Below, piece after piece: positions 36,345-46,225 of a stretch of DNA of 64,000 bases. The DNA lies in contig NZ_CP074436.1 in the NCBI RefSeq assembly GCF_016858305.2, positions 3,926,001-3,990,000 of the forward strand. Reading direction: 5' to 3'. This stretch comes from Polaribacter sp. Q13 (GTDB lineage Bacteria > Bacteroidota > Bacteroidia > Flavobacteriales > Flavobacteriaceae). How positions within the stretch are numbered: the stretch's first letter is position 1; each line of letters starts with the position of its first letter. A model generated the notes under the pieces. That model searched no databases and was not told where the DNA came from. It saw only the letters and a list, made by a program, of their open reading frames with translations. A program made the position numbers and the translations under genes.

Positions 36345-36423
36345 TGTATAATTATTTGAATTAATTAGAACCAAAAATCTTAAATTTATCTTAATAAAAC
36401 AATTTTTTAACATAAATAGTTTG
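36277..36423. repeat. Promoter-leader-signal-peptide cassette, copy B
   Basis: Partner of 30814-30960. It includes the same GTGCAAA/TTTGCAC stem (36278-36296), the same -7/-33 arrangement and the same initiation region. Such short high identity in front of divergent genes suggests gene conversion or shared regulation. Confidence 0.8.
36372..36402 (-). promoter_or_regulatory. Candidate promoter of SusCD operon B
   Basis: TTG (36402-36400), 20 bp, GATTTTTG (36379-36372) on the minus strand, identical in sequence and spacing to operon A. Confidence 0.45.
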
Positions 36424-36764
36424 GATTTATGGTAGTATAAGTTGTGGTTTTTTTTGTTTTATCATCACTTTACTGAGTGTTTTTAGTTTTAAATAATTGA
36501 CAATGTGTTATTTATGATTGTTGTTTGTTTTAGGGGTGCTTGTTTTTTTTATGTAAAATAAATTATTATATTTTTATTATTTTAGTCAAATCGTTAGTTT
36601 ATTTAGAAATTTTGATCTTTTTCTCTGGTTCTAGTTGTGGAATATTTAATGATTTTAATGTTTTGGAATAATATTAATAATTGATTTTTAGTAGTTGTTA
36701 TCCGTATTTATTCCTAACTATAATATAATGTTTTAATTTGTTGGAAAAATATTGAAAGATTATG
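36424..36764. other. Gene-free AT-rich spacer upstream of SusCD operon B
   Basis: About 340 bp with T-rich plus-strand runs. I see no reading frame with coding character, no hairpin with U-tract for the Omp85 gene that ends at 36765, and no repeat. Read-through from that gene into the SusCD operon is possible. Confidence 0.5.
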
Positions 36765-38429
36765 TTAAAAATAGTTTTTCCAGTTGATGATGAACTTAAT
36801 ACTTTTATAGTCAATATTTTGTTGGTTTGTTTTACCTACGGAAACATTAAGGTTAATTTGAGAATTATTTGTATTGAATAAATAACCCAATCCTAAACCT
36901 AATAGATTTTCGTTTTTAGAATTTAGCTTAATTCTTCCCAGGTCGGTTAAAGTGTATAAATATGATTTTTTAGATGTTAGGAATCTATATTCTATGTTAA
37001 AATAAGTGTAATTGTTGGTGAATATGCTTTGCTCATTAAACCCACGTATGCTATTTGCTCCTCCAATTCTATATAGTTCATTGTCTATAAATGTGTCTGA
37101 GTTTAAATAACCTGTTTTATTTTTGATAAAAATACTATTGCGTATATTTAAATCCCATAGGTATGAAATGGTAGATTCTATTTTAAATTGATTTGTGGTG
37201 TTTTTATCTGTTGTTCTTTTACCATAGCTAGGATTTAGATCTACGTAAAATTTGTTGTTTAAAAAAAAATCATTTTTAGGTACGTTGTATTTAAATTGAA
37301 ATCCTAAAAAATAATTGCTATAACTCTCTATATTGTTTTTTAGGTTTTCTTTTAGGTTCTCCGAGGTTTCAGAATTGTAAGTGAATGACAGTTCTGCTTT
37401 AGAGTTAATGTGATACGCTATTCTAGTATCAAATTTTGAGTTTAGAAATGTAGAATCTTGTTTATAGATGTTAAAAGCCATTTCTGGACTAAATTTCGAG
37501 TTGAAAATATAGGGTATTTGGGTAGATAATTTTAATTCTTGTTTTTCTTCTCCAATACTATTCCAAAATAAGCCAAACTTTTCGCCTGTGTTTAGAATGT
37601 TGTGTAGTTGTATGTCGATATTTCCATTAAATAATACGTCTCCATTTTCTTTAGAAGCAAAACTTACAATTCCATCAAAACTATTATTTGGATGTTTTCT
37701 TAAGTACATATATAATAAGGTAGAATCTTTTGTAAATAATATTTCTGGAGATTTAATTTCTTTAATGAAGTCTAAACTTTTTGACGCTTCAGATATTTCT
37801 TTAATTTTTGTTTGATTGAAAACACTAGAAGGTTTTATGTTGAAGTAATTTTTTAAATACGATTTTGGGAAGTTAGCATACCCTTTTACAATCACCTTAT
37901 TAATGGTTCTTTTTTTAGAAGGGTTAATAATTAAATCAGCAAATAATGTTTTGTCTTTAATTATAATGTTTTTTAATCGTACTGTAGAAAAAGATTTTCC
38001 TTCGTTATCTAATTTTTTGGAAATATTGGAAAGGGTGGATGATAACTTTTCAATCGGAATAGTAACGGTGTTTTCTTTTTCTGTTGATGTTTTTAAATAA
38101 TTATTTGTTGTTTGGTTTATGTTAATAATGGCATTCTCTATCTTTTTGTTTAGGTTGATGGAGATAATGTATTTGTTTTTTGCTTTTTTTATGCTTTCTA
38201 TGTTGCTTGTAAAATAACCTATGTTTTTTAAATATTCAGTTACTCTAACTATTTCTTTATTTATGGTAATAGTGTCTTTGTGAAGTTTTAGATAGTCAAT
38301 TTTATTTAAAACTTTTTTTTCAATTTTATTTTTAGAAGTTAAATCTAAAGTGAATTCCTGAGCAAAGATTCCATTAATGGAGTATAAGGTGAGTAATATA
38401 TATATATAATGAGTGGTTCTTTTTTTCAA
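36765..38429 (-). CDS. Compact Omp85-family outer-membrane protein
   Basis: 554 residues. Signal peptide MKKRTTHYIYILLTLYSING..FAQ. Residues about 25-230 contain POTRA-like segments (RTINKVIVKGYANFPKSYLKNYFNI). The C-terminal half is a 16-strand-type barrel with the Omp85 L6 motif in GGANSIRGFNEQS near residue 465; the RGF core is kept. The size is between FhaC/TpsB and TamA and smaller than BamA, so it is not the essential BamA. It probably inserts or secretes outer-membrane or surface proteins; the substrate is unknown. It has its own perfect promoter and is divergent from the ribosomal superoperon. Confidence 0.8.
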   Translation of the reverse strand: MKKRTTHYIYILLTLYSINGIFAQEFTLDLTSKNKIEKKVLNKIDYLKLHKDTITINKEIVRVTEYLKNIGYFTSNIESIKKAKNKYIISINLNKKIENAIININQTTNNYLKTSTEKENTVTIPIEKLSSTLSNISKKLDNEGKSFSTVRLKNIIIKDKTLFADLIINPSKKRTINKVIVKGYANFPKSYLKNYFNIKPSSVFNQTKIKEISEASKSLDFIKEIKSPEILFTKDSTLLYMYLRKHPNNSFDGIVSFASKENGDVLFNGNIDIQLHNILNTGEKFGLFWNSIGEEKQELKLSTQIPYIFNSKFSPEMAFNIYKQDSTFLNSKFDTRIAYHINSKAELSFTYNSETSENLKENLKNNIESYSNYFLGFQFKYNVPKNDFFLNNKFYVDLNPSYGKRTTDKNTTNQFKIESTISYLWDLNIRNSIFIKNKTGYLNSDTFIDNELYRIGGANSIRGFNEQSIFTNNYTYFNIEYRFLTSKKSYLYTLTDLGRIKLNSKNENLLGLGLGYLFNTNNSQINLNVSVGKTNQQNIDYKSIKFIINWKNYF

Positions 38430-38449
38430 AATGGATAAAATAATTGGTT

Positions 38450-38478
38450 CAAAAGTAATAGAAAATCACAAAATTCAA
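38450..38478 (-). promoter_or_regulatory. Promoter of the Omp85-family gene
   Basis: On the minus strand TTG (38478-38476), 18 bp, TACTTTTG (38457-38450): exact Bacteroidota consensus, 20 bp before the start codon. Confidence 0.6.
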
Positions 38479-38517
38479 TATAAAAATCATCATTAAGAAA
38501 AAATAACTTGCTGATAC

Positions 38518-38547
38518 TTGAATAATTAGAAAAAAATTGTACATTTG
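38518..38547 (+). promoter_or_regulatory. Promoter of the str operon (rpsL)
   Basis: TTG (38518-38520), 19-bp spacer, TACATTTG (38540-38547), an exact match, followed by C-G. It leaves a leader of about 50 nt before rpsL. A TTAAAAAA/GAGT-rich leader follows with no strong hairpin. Confidence 0.7.
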
Positions 38548-38605
38548 CGGACTCTTAAAAAAGAGTAAAGGTTTAATTATAAACGAAAAACAGTAATAAT
38601 TTAGT

Positions 38606-38980
38606 ATGCCAACTATTCAACAATTAGTTCGTAAAGGAAGAACCAAAATAACTAAGAAGAGTAAATCGGCTGCTTTGTCGTCTTGTCCTCAAAGACGTGG
38701 AGTGTGTACTCGTGTTTATACTACAACACCAAAAAAACCTAATTCAGCAATGCGTAAAGTTGCCAGAGTTAGATTGACAAATGGTAATGAGATAAACGCA
38801 TACATTCCAGGAGAAGGACATAACTTACAAGAGCACTCGATAGTATTAGTTAGAGGTGGAAGGGTAAAAGATTTACCAGGTGTTAAATATCACGTAGTAC
38901 GTGGTGCATTAGATACAGCGGGAGTTGAGGGTAGAACCCAGAGACGTTCAAAGTATGGTGCAAAACGCCCAAAGAAGTAA
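38606..38980 (+). CDS. rpsL: 30S ribosomal protein S12
   Basis: 124 residues, normal length. S12 sits in the decoding centre. The conserved [11 protein letters not shown] loop holds Lys43 and GGRVKDLPG holds Lys88, the two positions whose change gives streptomycin resistance in E. coli; both are wild type here. First gene of the str operon rpsL-rpsG-fusA-rpsJ. Confidence 0.98.
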   Translation: MPTIQQLVRKGRTKITKKSKSAALSSCPQRRGVCTRVYTTTPKKPNSAMRKVARVRLTNGNEINAYIPGEGHNLQEHSIVLVRGGRVKDLPGVKYHVVRGALDTAGVEGRTQRRSKYGAKRPKK

Positions 38981-39117
38981 GAGTTATCGGTAAAGAGTTG
39001 TAAAGCTTTTAGAGTAGTAGTTAATTGTTTGAGAATTTTCTTGAGTTTTTACTATTGTTTTAATGTTTTGTAGCGAAGAGCTAATAACAAATTAATTAAC
39101 TTTTTTAATGTAAAGAC

Positions 39118-39597
39118 ATGAGAAAAAGAGCAGCAAAAAAAAGAGTCTTATTACCGGATCCAAAATTTAACGATCAGTTAGTAACACGTTTTGTGAATAA
39201 CTTAATGTGGAGCGGTAAGAAGTCTGTAGCATTTAAAGTGTTTTATGACGCTTTAGAGCTAGTAGAAGAAAGAAAAGGAGAAGACGAAGAAAAATCGGCT
39301 TTAGAAATTTGGAAAGATGGTTTGTCAAATGTAATGCCTCACGTAGAAGTAAGATCTCGTCGTGTTGGTGGTGCAACATTCCAAATACCAATGCAAATTA
39401 GACCAGACCGTAAGGTGTCTATGGCTATTAAATGGATGATTTTATATACTCGTAAGAGAAATGAAAAAACCATGGCACAGCGTTTAGCAGCGGAAATTTT
39501 AGCAGCAGCTAAAGAAGAGGGTGCAGCAGTAAAAAAACGTACTGATACTCACAAAATGGCAGAGGCTAATAAAGCTTTCTCTCACTTTAGATTTTAA
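39118..39597 (+). CDS. rpsG: 30S ribosomal protein S7
   Basis: 159 residues. It nucleates assembly of the 30S head by binding the 3' major domain of 16S rRNA. It opens [20 protein letters not shown], has the conserved [16 protein letters not shown], and ends with [19 protein letters not shown] 137-bp gap after rpsL, unusual within str operons, may hold the S7 autoregulatory site; no clear hairpin was identified. fusA follows after 5 bp. Confidence 0.98.
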   Translation: MRKRAAKKRVLLPDPKFNDQLVTRFVNNLMWSGKKSVAFKVFYDALELVEERKGEDEEKSALEIWKDGLSNVMPHVEVRSRRVGGATFQIPMQIRPDRKVSMAIKWMILYTRKRNEKTMAQRLAAEILAAAKEEGAAVKKRTDTHKMAEANKAFSHFRF

Positions 39598-39602
39598 TAG
39601 AG

Positions 39603-41720
39603 ATGGCTAGAGATTTAAGATATACAAGAAATATAGGTATTGCCGCACATATTGATGCTGGTAAGACTACTACAACAGAACGTGTGTTGTTCTATACGGG
39701 TGTTTCTCACAAGATTGGTGAGGTGCATGATGGAGCAGCTACAATGGACTGGATGGAGCAAGAGCAGGAAAGAGGTATTACAATTACTTCTGCTGCAACT
39801 ACTTGTGAATGGCAATTTCCTATGGAAAACGCTAAAGTTCTTCCAGATACTAAAGATTACCATTTCAATATTATTGATACTCCAGGTCACGTTGATTTTA
39901 CTGTAGAAGTAAATAGATCATTACGTGTCTTGGATGGTTTAGTTTTCTTATTTTCTGCAGTTGATGGTGTTGAGCCTCAGTCAGAAACTAACTGGAGACT
40001 TGCTGATAATTATAAAGTGCCAAGAATTGGTTTTGTTAATAAGATGGACCGTCAAGGATCTGATTTTATGATGGTTTGTGACCAGGTAAAAACAATGTTA
40101 GGTTCTAATGCAGTTCCAATTGTTTTAAATATTGGTGATGAAGAGAACTTTAAAGGTATTGTAGATCTAGTTAAAAACAGAGCTATTATATGGCATGAAG
40201 AAGGAATGGGTGCAACATTTGATGTTGTAGATATTCCTGATGATTTAAAAGAAGAAGCGAAAGCATTACGTGCTAATCTTATTGAAGAAGTAGCTAGTTA
40301 TGATGAAAATCTTTTAGAGAAATTCATGGAAGATGAAAATTCTATTACGGAAGATGAAGTGCATCATGCACTGAGAGCTGCTGTTATGGATATGGCTATC
40401 ATTCCTATGATTTGTGGTTCTGCATTTAAAAATAAAGGTGTTCAGTTTCTTTTAGATGCTGTTTGTCGTTATTTACCTTCTCCTATGGATAAAGAAGGTA
40501 TTGTAGGTATAAACCCAGATACAGAAGAAAAAGAATTACGTAAACCAAGTGTAGATGAGCCTTTTGCTGCTTTAGCTTTTAAAATTGCAACAGACCCTTT
40601 TGTTGGTCGTTTAGCATTTTTTAGAGCATATTCTGGTCGTTTAGATGCTGGTTCTTATGTTTTAAATAACCGTTCAGGTAAAAAAGAACGCATTTCTCGT
40701 ATTTATCAAATGCATGCGAATAAGCAAAATGCAATTGATTATATCGAAGCTGGAGATATTGGTGCTGCTGTAGGTTTTAAATCTATTAAAACAGGAGATA
40801 CTTTAACTGCTGAAAAATTCCCTCTTGTATTAGAGTCTATGGATTTTCCAGACCCAGTAATTGGTATTGCTGTTGAGCCTAAAACAAAAGCGGATGTAGA
40901 TAAATTAGGTATCGGACTTGCTAAGTTGGCAGAAGAAGATCCAACGTTTACAGTACGTTCAGATGAAGCTTCAGGACAAACTATTATTTCTGGAATGGGA
41001 GAGTTACATTTAGATGTACTTGTAGATCGTTTAAGACGTGAGTTTAATGTTGAAGTAAATCAAGGTCAACCTCAAGTTGAATATAAAGAAGCTATTACTG
41101 CTGAAACAGATCATAGAGAAGTTTATAAAAAACAATCTGGTGGTCGTGGTAAATTTGCTGATATTGCATTTACAATAGGGCCTGCAGATGAAGGTGTTCA
41201 AGGATTACAATTCGATTCTGTTATTAAAGGTGGTAATGTTCCTAGAGAATTTGTTCCTTCTGTAGAGAAAGGATTCAGAGAAGCTATGAAGAATGGTCCT
41301 TTAGCTGGATACGAAATGGATTCAATGAAAGTTACTTTAAGAGATGGGTCTTTCCACGCAGTGGATTCTGATGCATTATCTTTTGAGTTAGCTGCAAGAA
41401 TGGGGTATAAAGCTTCTGCAAAATCTGCAAAAGCAAAAATCATGGAACCTTTAATGAAGGTAGAAGTGTTAACTCCTGAAGCAAACATGGGTGATATCGT
41501 TGGAGATTTAAATAGAAGAAGAGGTCAAGTGAACGACATGAGTGATCGTGCTGGATCTAAAGTTGTAAAAGCAATTGTTCCATTATCTGAAATGTTTGGA
41601 TATGTAACAGCTTTAAGAACTATGTCTTCTGGTAGAGCAACATCTACTATGGAATTTTCACATTATGCAGAAACTCCTTCTAATGTATCGGAAGAAGTAA
41701 TCGCAAAATCTAAAGGATAA
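39603..41720 (+). CDS. fusA: Translation elongation factor G
   Basis: 705 residues, a full five-domain EF-G that drives translocation by GTP hydrolysis. The G-domain motifs are [13 protein letters not shown] (G1), DTPGHVDFT (G3) and NKMDRQG (G4). Domain IV carries GGRGKFADI, and the end is SHYAETPSN. It starts 5 bp after rpsG and precedes rpsJ by 19 bp. Confidence 0.98.
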   Translation: MARDLRYTRNIGIAAHIDAGKTTTTERVLFYTGVSHKIGEVHDGAATMDWMEQEQERGITITSAATTCEWQFPMENAKVLPDTKDYHFNIIDTPGHVDFTVEVNRSLRVLDGLVFLFSAVDGVEPQSETNWRLADNYKVPRIGFVNKMDRQGSDFMMVCDQVKTMLGSNAVPIVLNIGDEENFKGIVDLVKNRAIIWHEEGMGATFDVVDIPDDLKEEAKALRANLIEEVASYDENLLEKFMEDENSITEDEVHHALRAAVMDMAIIPMICGSAFKNKGVQFLLDAVCRYLPSPMDKEGIVGINPDTEEKELRKPSVDEPFAALAFKIATDPFVGRLAFFRAYSGRLDAGSYVLNNRSGKKERISRIYQMHANKQNAIDYIEAGDIGAAVGFKSIKTGDTLTAEKFPLVLESMDFPDPVIGIAVEPKTKADVDKLGIGLAKLAEEDPTFTVRSDEASGQTIISGMGELHLDVLVDRLRREFNVEVNQGQPQVEYKEAITAETDHREVYKKQSGGRGKFADIAFTIGPADEGVQGLQFDSVIKGGNVPREFVPSVEKGFREAMKNGPLAGYEMDSMKVTLRDGSFHAVDSDALSFELAARMGYKASAKSAKAKIMEPLMKVEVLTPEANMGDIVGDLNRRRGQVNDMSDRAGSKVVKAIVPLSEMFGYVTALRTMSSGRATSTMEFSHYAETPSNVSEEVIAKSKG

Positions 41721-41739
41721 TCTACTTAATAATTACAAG

Positions 41740-42045
41740 ATGAGTCAAAAAATTAGAATTAAATTAAAATCTTACGATTACAATTTAGTAGATAAATCTG
41801 CTGAAAAAATCGTTAAGACGGTAAAAAGTACTGGTGCTGTTGTAAACGGACCAATACCATTACCAACACATAAAAAGATTTTTACTGTTTTACGTTCTCC
41901 ACACGTAAACAAAAAATCTAGAGAGCAATTTCAATTAGCTTCTTACAAAAGATTATTAGACATTTATAGTTCTTCTTCGAAAACTATTGATGCTTTAATG
42001 AAACTTGAGTTACCAAGCGGTGTTGAAGTAGAAATTAAAGTTTAA
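41740..42045 (+). CDS. rpsJ: 30S ribosomal protein S10
   Basis: 101 residues, head of the 30S subunit; also NusE of the antitermination complex. It starts [20 protein letters not shown] and contains [25 protein letters not shown]. Here it is the last gene of the str unit: a GAAA-capped hairpin (42065-42078) and a strong terminator follow, so it is transcriptionally separated from rplC. Confidence 0.98.
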   Translation: MSQKIRIKLKSYDYNLVDKSAEKIVKTVKSTGAVVNGPIPLPTHKKIFTVLRSPHVNKKSREQFQLASYKRLLDIYSSSSKTIDALMKLELPSGVEVEIKV

Positions 42046-42064
42046 TTAAACTTTAATGGTAGTT

Positions 42065-42078
42065 CTCACGAAAGTGAG
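42065..42078 (+). other. GNRA-capped hairpin in the rpsJ trailer
   Basis: CTCAC-GAAA-GTGAG, a 5-bp stem with a stable tetraloop, lies 20 bp after the rpsJ stop and before the terminator. It could protect the mRNA 3' end or bind a protein; no U-tract follows directly. Confidence 0.45.
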
Positions 42079-42106
42079 GATCTCTAAAAAAAAGTAATTT
42101 TATATT

Positions 42107-42143
42107 AACTTTCGGTTTAATTTTGTTAAACCGAAAGTTTTTT
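42107..42143 (+). terminator. Terminator between rpsJ and rplC
   Basis: A 14-bp stem AACTTTCGGTTTAA / TTAAACCGAAAGTT with loop TTTTG is followed by a T-run. Its loop and right arm form the -33 element and spacer of the next promoter. Confidence 0.85.
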
Positions 42144-42152
42144 ATACTTTTG
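42123..42152 (+). promoter_or_regulatory. Promoter of the S10-spc block (rplC onward)
   Basis: TTG (42123-42125, in the terminator loop), 19-bp spacer (the hairpin right arm plus T-run), TACTTTTG (42145-42152), an exact consensus, followed by CA. It gives an rplC leader of about 225 nt. Confidence 0.7.
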
Positions 42153-42252
42153 CAACCCGAAATAGAGTAGGGTGACGCTATTTTTTGAGTAAAATTAAGA
42201 AATAGTAACATGTCCAGAGCGTTTCGCGAAGGAAAAACGGAAAAAACAAAAT

Positions 42253-42283
42253 CAGCGTTGAATTTGTTTGCGCTGTTTTTTTT
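42253..42283 (+). promoter_or_regulatory. Attenuator-like hairpin in the rplC leader
   Basis: CAGCG (42253-42257) pairs with CGCTG (42271-42275) and eight T follow, as in an intrinsic terminator, inside the leader. A second CGCTG at 42347-42351 offers an alternative pairing partner. This arrangement fits ribosomal-protein autoregulation by attenuation, by analogy with the S10 operon of E. coli; the sequence differs, so it is inference. Confidence 0.45.
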
Positions 42284-42305
42284 GGTCGAAATTTAAAGGA
42301 CGAAA

Positions 42306-42338
42306 ATGAAACAATTGTTTCAAAAAATAAATTATTAA
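42306..42338 (+). CDS. Possible ten-codon leader peptide upstream of rplC
   Basis: ATG plus nine codons (MKQLFQKINY) and TAA, preceded by AAAGGA at 42295-42300. The first codons overlap the perfect palindrome TGAAACAATTGTTTCA (42307-42322). It lies between the attenuator-like hairpin and rplC. Translation here could change folding of the leader. Very short, so it may be chance. Confidence 0.25.
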   Translation: MKQLFQKINY

Positions 42339-42385
42339 TATAGACGCGCTGGATAATTAAATCTATCGTCTAAAATTTTAACTAA

Positions 42386-43003
42386 ATGTCTGGGTTAATA
42401 GGAAGAAAGATTGGGATGACCAGCTTATTCGATGAGAACGGGAAGAATATTCCTTGTACAGTAATCGAAGCAGGTCCTTGCGTTGTCACTCAGGTCAGAA
42501 CCGAAGAGGTTGACGGCTATAGTGCGTTACAGCTTGGTTTCGATGACAAAAAAGCAAAAAGTTCTAACAAAGCGTTAGATGGCCACTTTAAAAAAGCTGG
42601 TACCACTGCTAAAAGAAAAGTTGTTGAATTTCAAGGATTTGAAGAGCAGTTTAAATTAGGAGATTCTATTACTGTAGATCACTTTGAAGAAGGCGAATTC
42701 GTTGATGTTTCTGGTGTATCTAAAGGTAAAGGTTTTCAAGGTGTTGTAAAACGTCATGGATTTGCTGGTGTAGGTCAAGCTACTCACGGTCAACATAACC
42801 GTTTAAGAGCTCCGGGTTCTATCGGTGCTGCGTCATATCCTGCAAGAGTATTCAAAGGAATGCGAATGGGAGGCCGTATGGGTGGAGATAAAGTGAAAGT
42901 ACAAAACTTAAGAGTATTAAAAGTAGTTGCTGAAAAGAACTTACTTGTTGTTAAAGGAGCAGTTCCTGGACACAAAAATGCTTTTGTAACTATTCAGAAA
43001 TAA
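42386..43003 (+). CDS. rplC: 50S ribosomal protein L3
   Basis: 205 residues. L3 binds domain VI of 23S rRNA and reaches the peptidyl-transferase centre with its long loop, seen here as [20 protein letters not shown] followed by [15 protein letters not shown]. It begins the second ribosomal transcription unit after a long leader. The stop overlaps the rplD start by 1 bp. Confidence 0.98.
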   Translation: MSGLIGRKIGMTSLFDENGKNIPCTVIEAGPCVVTQVRTEEVDGYSALQLGFDDKKAKSSNKALDGHFKKAGTTAKRKVVEFQGFEEQFKLGDSITVDHFEEGEFVDVSGVSKGKGFQGVVKRHGFAGVGQATHGQHNRLRAPGSIGAASYPARVFKGMRMGGRMGGDKVKVQNLRVLKVVAEKNLLVVKGAVPGHKNAFVTIQK

Positions 43004-43632
43004 TGAAAGTAGCAGTTTTAGATATTACAGGAAAAGATACAGGTAGACAAGTTGAACTTTCTAGCGATGTATTTGGGATAGAGCCTAACGATCATGCGAT
43101 TTATTTAGATGTAAAGCAGTATTTGGCAAATCAACGTCAAGGAACGCATAAATCTAAAGAGAGAGCTGAAATTACAGGTTCTACAAGAAAGATAAAAAAA
43201 CAAAAAGGAACTGGTACTGCAAGAGCAGGTTCTATCAAGTCTGGTGTTTTTAGAGGTGGTGGACGTATGTTCGGACCAAGACCAAGAAGTTATTCTTTTA
43301 AATTGAATAAAAACTTAAAGCGTTTAGCACGTAAGTCTGCTTTAAGTATTCAAGCAACAGATAAAAACTTGGTAGTGATAGAAGATTTTGACTTTGAAAC
43401 ACCAAAGACAAAAAACTTTACAAACTTATTAGATGCTTTAGCTTTAGATGCTAGAAAATCTTTATTTGTTTTAAATGGATTAAATACGAATGTGTATTTA
43501 TCTTCTAGAAACTTAAAAGGTTCTACAGTAATTAACGCTTCAGATTTAAATACTTATGGTATTTTAAATGCAAGTAAGATCGTTATTACTGAAGGTTCTT
43601 TAGAAGGAATTAATACAATTTTAAATAAATAG
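43003..43632 (+). CDS. rplD: 50S ribosomal protein L4
   Basis: 209 residues. It lines the exit tunnel; the tunnel loop region is [15 protein letters not shown] followed by [15 protein letters not shown]. In other bacteria L4 represses its own S10 operon. Together with the leader hairpin at 42253-42283 this makes L4-type feedback worth testing, though the E. coli-type target is not visible. Overlaps rplC by 1 bp. Confidence 0.98.
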   Translation: MKVAVLDITGKDTGRQVELSSDVFGIEPNDHAIYLDVKQYLANQRQGTHKSKERAEITGSTRKIKKQKGTGTARAGSIKSGVFRGGGRMFGPRPRSYSFKLNKNLKRLARKSALSIQATDKNLVVIEDFDFETPKTKNFTNLLDALALDARKSLFVLNGLNTNVYLSSRNLKGSTVINASDLNTYGILNASKIVITEGSLEGINTILNK

Positions 43633-43641
43633 GGATTCATA

Positions 43642-43932
43642 ATGAGTATTTTAATAAAACCTATTATCACGGAAAAAGCAACTAATGATAGCGAATTATA
43701 TAATCGTTTTACATTTGTTGTAGATAAGAAAGCTAATAAAGTTGAAATCAAGGGAGCTGTAGAAGCGGCTTATGGAGTTTCTATTTTAAGCGTTAAGACT
43801 TTAAACTATCCAATTCAAAGAAATACTAAGTTTACTAAAAAAGGTTTAGTAACTGGTATTAAAAGTGGATACAAGAAGGCTATCGTTCAAGTAGCAGAAG
43901 GAGAAAGCATTGATTTTTATAACAATCTTTAA
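43642..43932 (+). CDS. rplW: 50S ribosomal protein L23
   Basis: 96 residues. It lies at the tunnel exit as the docking site for trigger factor and SRP. Conserved features are ILIKPIITEKATNDSE at the start and TFVVDKKANKVEIKGAVE. Nine bp after rplD. Confidence 0.97.
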   Translation: MSILIKPIITEKATNDSELYNRFTFVVDKKANKVEIKGAVEAAYGVSILSVKTLNYPIQRNTKFTKKGLVTGIKSGYKKAIVQVAEGESIDFYNNL

Positions 43933-43944
43933 GAAAAGACAAAA

Positions 43945-44769
43945 ATGTCAGTTAGAAAATTAAAACCAATAACACCAGGTCAGCGTTTTAGAGTTGTAAA
44001 TGGGTTCGACACCATAACAACTGATAAGCCGGAGAAAAGTTTACTTGCTCCGAAAAAACGATCTGGAGGTCGAAACAGTCAGGGAAGAATGACAACTCGT
44101 AATATCGGAGGTGGTCATAAACAAAGATACCGTATTATCGATTTTAAAAGAGAGAAAGCAGGTATTCCCGCAACAGTTAAAACTATAGAGTACGATCCAA
44201 ATCGTACTGCATTTATTGCTTTACTTAGTTATGCTGATGGAGAAAAGCGTTATGTGATTGCACAAAACGGTTTAACAGTAGGTCAAACTATTGTAGCAGG
44301 TAGTGGTGTTGCTCCAGAAATTGGAAATGCAATGGCATTAAGCGAAATTCCTTTAGGAACTACAATATCTTGTATTGAATTACGTCCAGGTCAAGGAGCA
44401 GTTATGGCTCGTTCTGCAGGTTCTTTTGCACAGTTAATGGCAAGAGATGGTAAGTACGCAACTGTAAAGTTACCTTCTGGTGAAACAAGATTAATCTTGT
44501 TAACGTGTATGGCAACTATTGGAGTTGTATCTAATTCAGATCATCAATTATTAGTATCTGGTAAAGCAGGTAGAAGAAGATGGTTAGGTAGAAGACCAAG
44601 AGTTAATGCAGTAAGAATGAATCCTGTCGATCACCCAATGGGTGGTGGTGAAGGTCGTGCTTCTGGAGGTCATCCAAGATCTAGAAATGGTATTCCTGCT
44701 AAAGGATTTAAAACTAGATCTAAGACTAAAGCTAGTAATAAGTACATTATTGAACGTAGAAAGAAATAA
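43945..44769 (+). CDS. rplB: 50S ribosomal protein L2
   Basis: 274 residues, needed for subunit joining and peptidyl transfer. The C-terminal [20 protein letters not shown] contains the conserved His important for activity. The opening [20 protein letters not shown] is typical of Bacteroidota L2. The basic C-terminal tail penetrates the 23S rRNA. Confidence 0.98.
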   Translation: MSVRKLKPITPGQRFRVVNGFDTITTDKPEKSLLAPKKRSGGRNSQGRMTTRNIGGGHKQRYRIIDFKREKAGIPATVKTIEYDPNRTAFIALLSYADGEKRYVIAQNGLTVGQTIVAGSGVAPEIGNAMALSEIPLGTTISCIELRPGQGAVMARSAGSFAQLMARDGKYATVKLPSGETRLILLTCMATIGVVSNSDHQLLVSGKAGRRRWLGRRPRVNAVRMNPVDHPMGGGEGRASGGHPRSRNGIPAKGFKTRSKTKASNKYIIERRKK

Positions 44770-44776
44770 TTAAGTT

Positions 44777-45055
44777 ATGGCAAGATCATTAAAAAAAGGA
44801 CCTTACATTCACTATAAATTAGAGAAAAAAGTGTTAGCTAATGTAGAAGCTGGAAACAAAACTGTAATCAAAACTTGGTCTAGAGCAAGTATGATTTCTC
44901 CAGATTTTGTTGGACAAACAATTGCTGTTCATAACGGACGTCAGTTTGTACCAGTTTATGTTACAGAAAACATGGTAGGGCATAAGTTAGGCGAATTTTC
45001 ACCAACTCGTTCTTTTAGAGGACACGCTGGTGCAAAAAATAAAGGAAAAAAATAG
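44777..45055 (+). CDS. rpsS: 30S ribosomal protein S19
   Basis: 92 residues. It forms the head complex with S13 near the A site. Signatures: [40 protein letters not shown] and [18 protein letters not shown]. It follows rplB by 7 bp. Confidence 0.97.
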   Translation: MARSLKKGPYIHYKLEKKVLANVEAGNKTVIKTWSRASMISPDFVGQTIAVHNGRQFVPVYVTENMVGHKLGEFSPTRSFRGHAGAKNKGKK

Positions 45056-45061
45056 TAGGAT

Positions 45062-45466
45062 ATGGGAGTTCGTAAAAAAAACATGGCAGATCAGTTAAAA
45101 GCAGATAGAAAGCAACGTGCTTTCGCGAAGCTTACTAACTGTCCTACATCACCGAGAAAAATGCGTTTAGTCGCAGATCAGATAAGAGGAGTAGAAGTTG
45201 AAAAAGCTTTAAAAATCTTAAAATTTAGCCCAAAAGAAGCTTCAATTAATTTAGAGAAATTGTTGTTGTCTGCAATTGCAAACTGGCAAGCTAAAAATGA
45301 AGAAGCGTCTATTGAAGAAGCTAAATTGTTTGTAAAAACAATTTGTGTTGATAGCGCAGGAATGTTAAAGAGATTAAGACCAGCTCCACAAGGGCGTGCT
45401 CATAGAATTCGTAAGCGTTCTAATCACGTAACTTTAGAGTTAGGTAGTAAAAATTTAAGCAATTAA
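45062..45466 (+). CDS. rplV: 50S ribosomal protein L22
   Basis: 134 residues. Tunnel-lining protein; the beta hairpin that reaches the tunnel is around [22 protein letters not shown]. The N-terminal [18 protein letters not shown] is longer than in E. coli but usual in this phylum; an internal Met at codon 8 is the alternative start. Confidence 0.96.
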   Translation: MGVRKKNMADQLKADRKQRAFAKLTNCPTSPRKMRLVADQIRGVEVEKALKILKFSPKEASINLEKLLLSAIANWQAKNEEASIEEAKLFVKTICVDSAGMLKRLRPAPQGRAHRIRKRSNHVTLELGSKNLSN

Positions 45467-45477
45467 TTAAAGTAGAA

Positions 45478-46203
45478 ATGGGACAAAAAACAAATCCAAT
45501 AGGGAATCGTTTAGGAATCATCAGAGGTTGGGAATCTAACTGGTATGGTGGTAATGACTACGGAGATAAATTAGCTGAAGATTTTAAAATAAGACAGTAT
45601 GTAAATGCTAGATTATTTAAAGCAAGTGTTTCTAGAGTAATTATAGAGCGTACTTTAAAACTTGTAACCGTTACTATCACAACTGCACGTCCAGGTATCA
45701 TTATTGGTAAAGGAGGTCAAGAGGTAGACAAGTTAAAAGAGGAGCTTAAAAAAATTACAGGTAAAGAGGTTCAAATTAATATTTTTGAAATTAAACGTCC
45801 AGAATTAGATGCAAAATTAGTTGCAGTTAGTGTTGCTCGTCAAATTGAAAATAGAATTTCTTATAAGAGAGCTACTAAAATGGCTATTCAGGCTACTATG
45901 CGTATGAACGCTGAAGGAATTAAAATTCAAATTTCAGGTCGTTTAAATGGAGCTGAAATGGCACGTTCAGAACATTATAAAGAAGGAAGAATTCCACTTT
46001 CTACTTTTAGAGCTGATATTGATTATGCACTTGTAGAAGCACATACTCAATACGGAAGACTAGGTGTTAAAGTATGGATTATGAAGGGTGAGGTATATGG
46101 TAAAAGAGAATTGTCTCCATTAGTTGGTTTGTCTAAAAAACAAGGCGGTAATAAAGGTGGTGGTGATAGATCTAAACGTCAACAACCTCGTAGAAGAAAA
46201 TAA
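45478..46203 (+). CDS. rpsC: 30S ribosomal protein S3
   Basis: 241 residues. It has a KH type-2 domain ([20 protein letters not shown]) and a C-terminal domain ([20 protein letters not shown]), and lines the mRNA entry channel. The tail [19 protein letters not shown] is basic and probably disordered. Opening [20 protein letters not shown] is diagnostic. Confidence 0.98.
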   Translation: MGQKTNPIGNRLGIIRGWESNWYGGNDYGDKLAEDFKIRQYVNARLFKASVSRVIIERTLKLVTVTITTARPGIIIGKGGQEVDKLKEELKKITGKEVQINIFEIKRPELDAKLVAVSVARQIENRISYKRATKMAIQATMRMNAEGIKIQISGRLNGAEMARSEHYKEGRIPLSTFRADIDYALVEAHTQYGRLGVKVWIMKGEVYGKRELSPLVGLSKKQGGNKGGGDRSKRQQPRRRK

Positions 46204-46225
46204 TTTTTAAAATTAGAAATTAAAA

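Noticed and set aside
39615..39906. Overlapping frames on both strands at the fusA start
   Set aside because: Out-of-frame reads of the EF-G G domain, which is fully intact.
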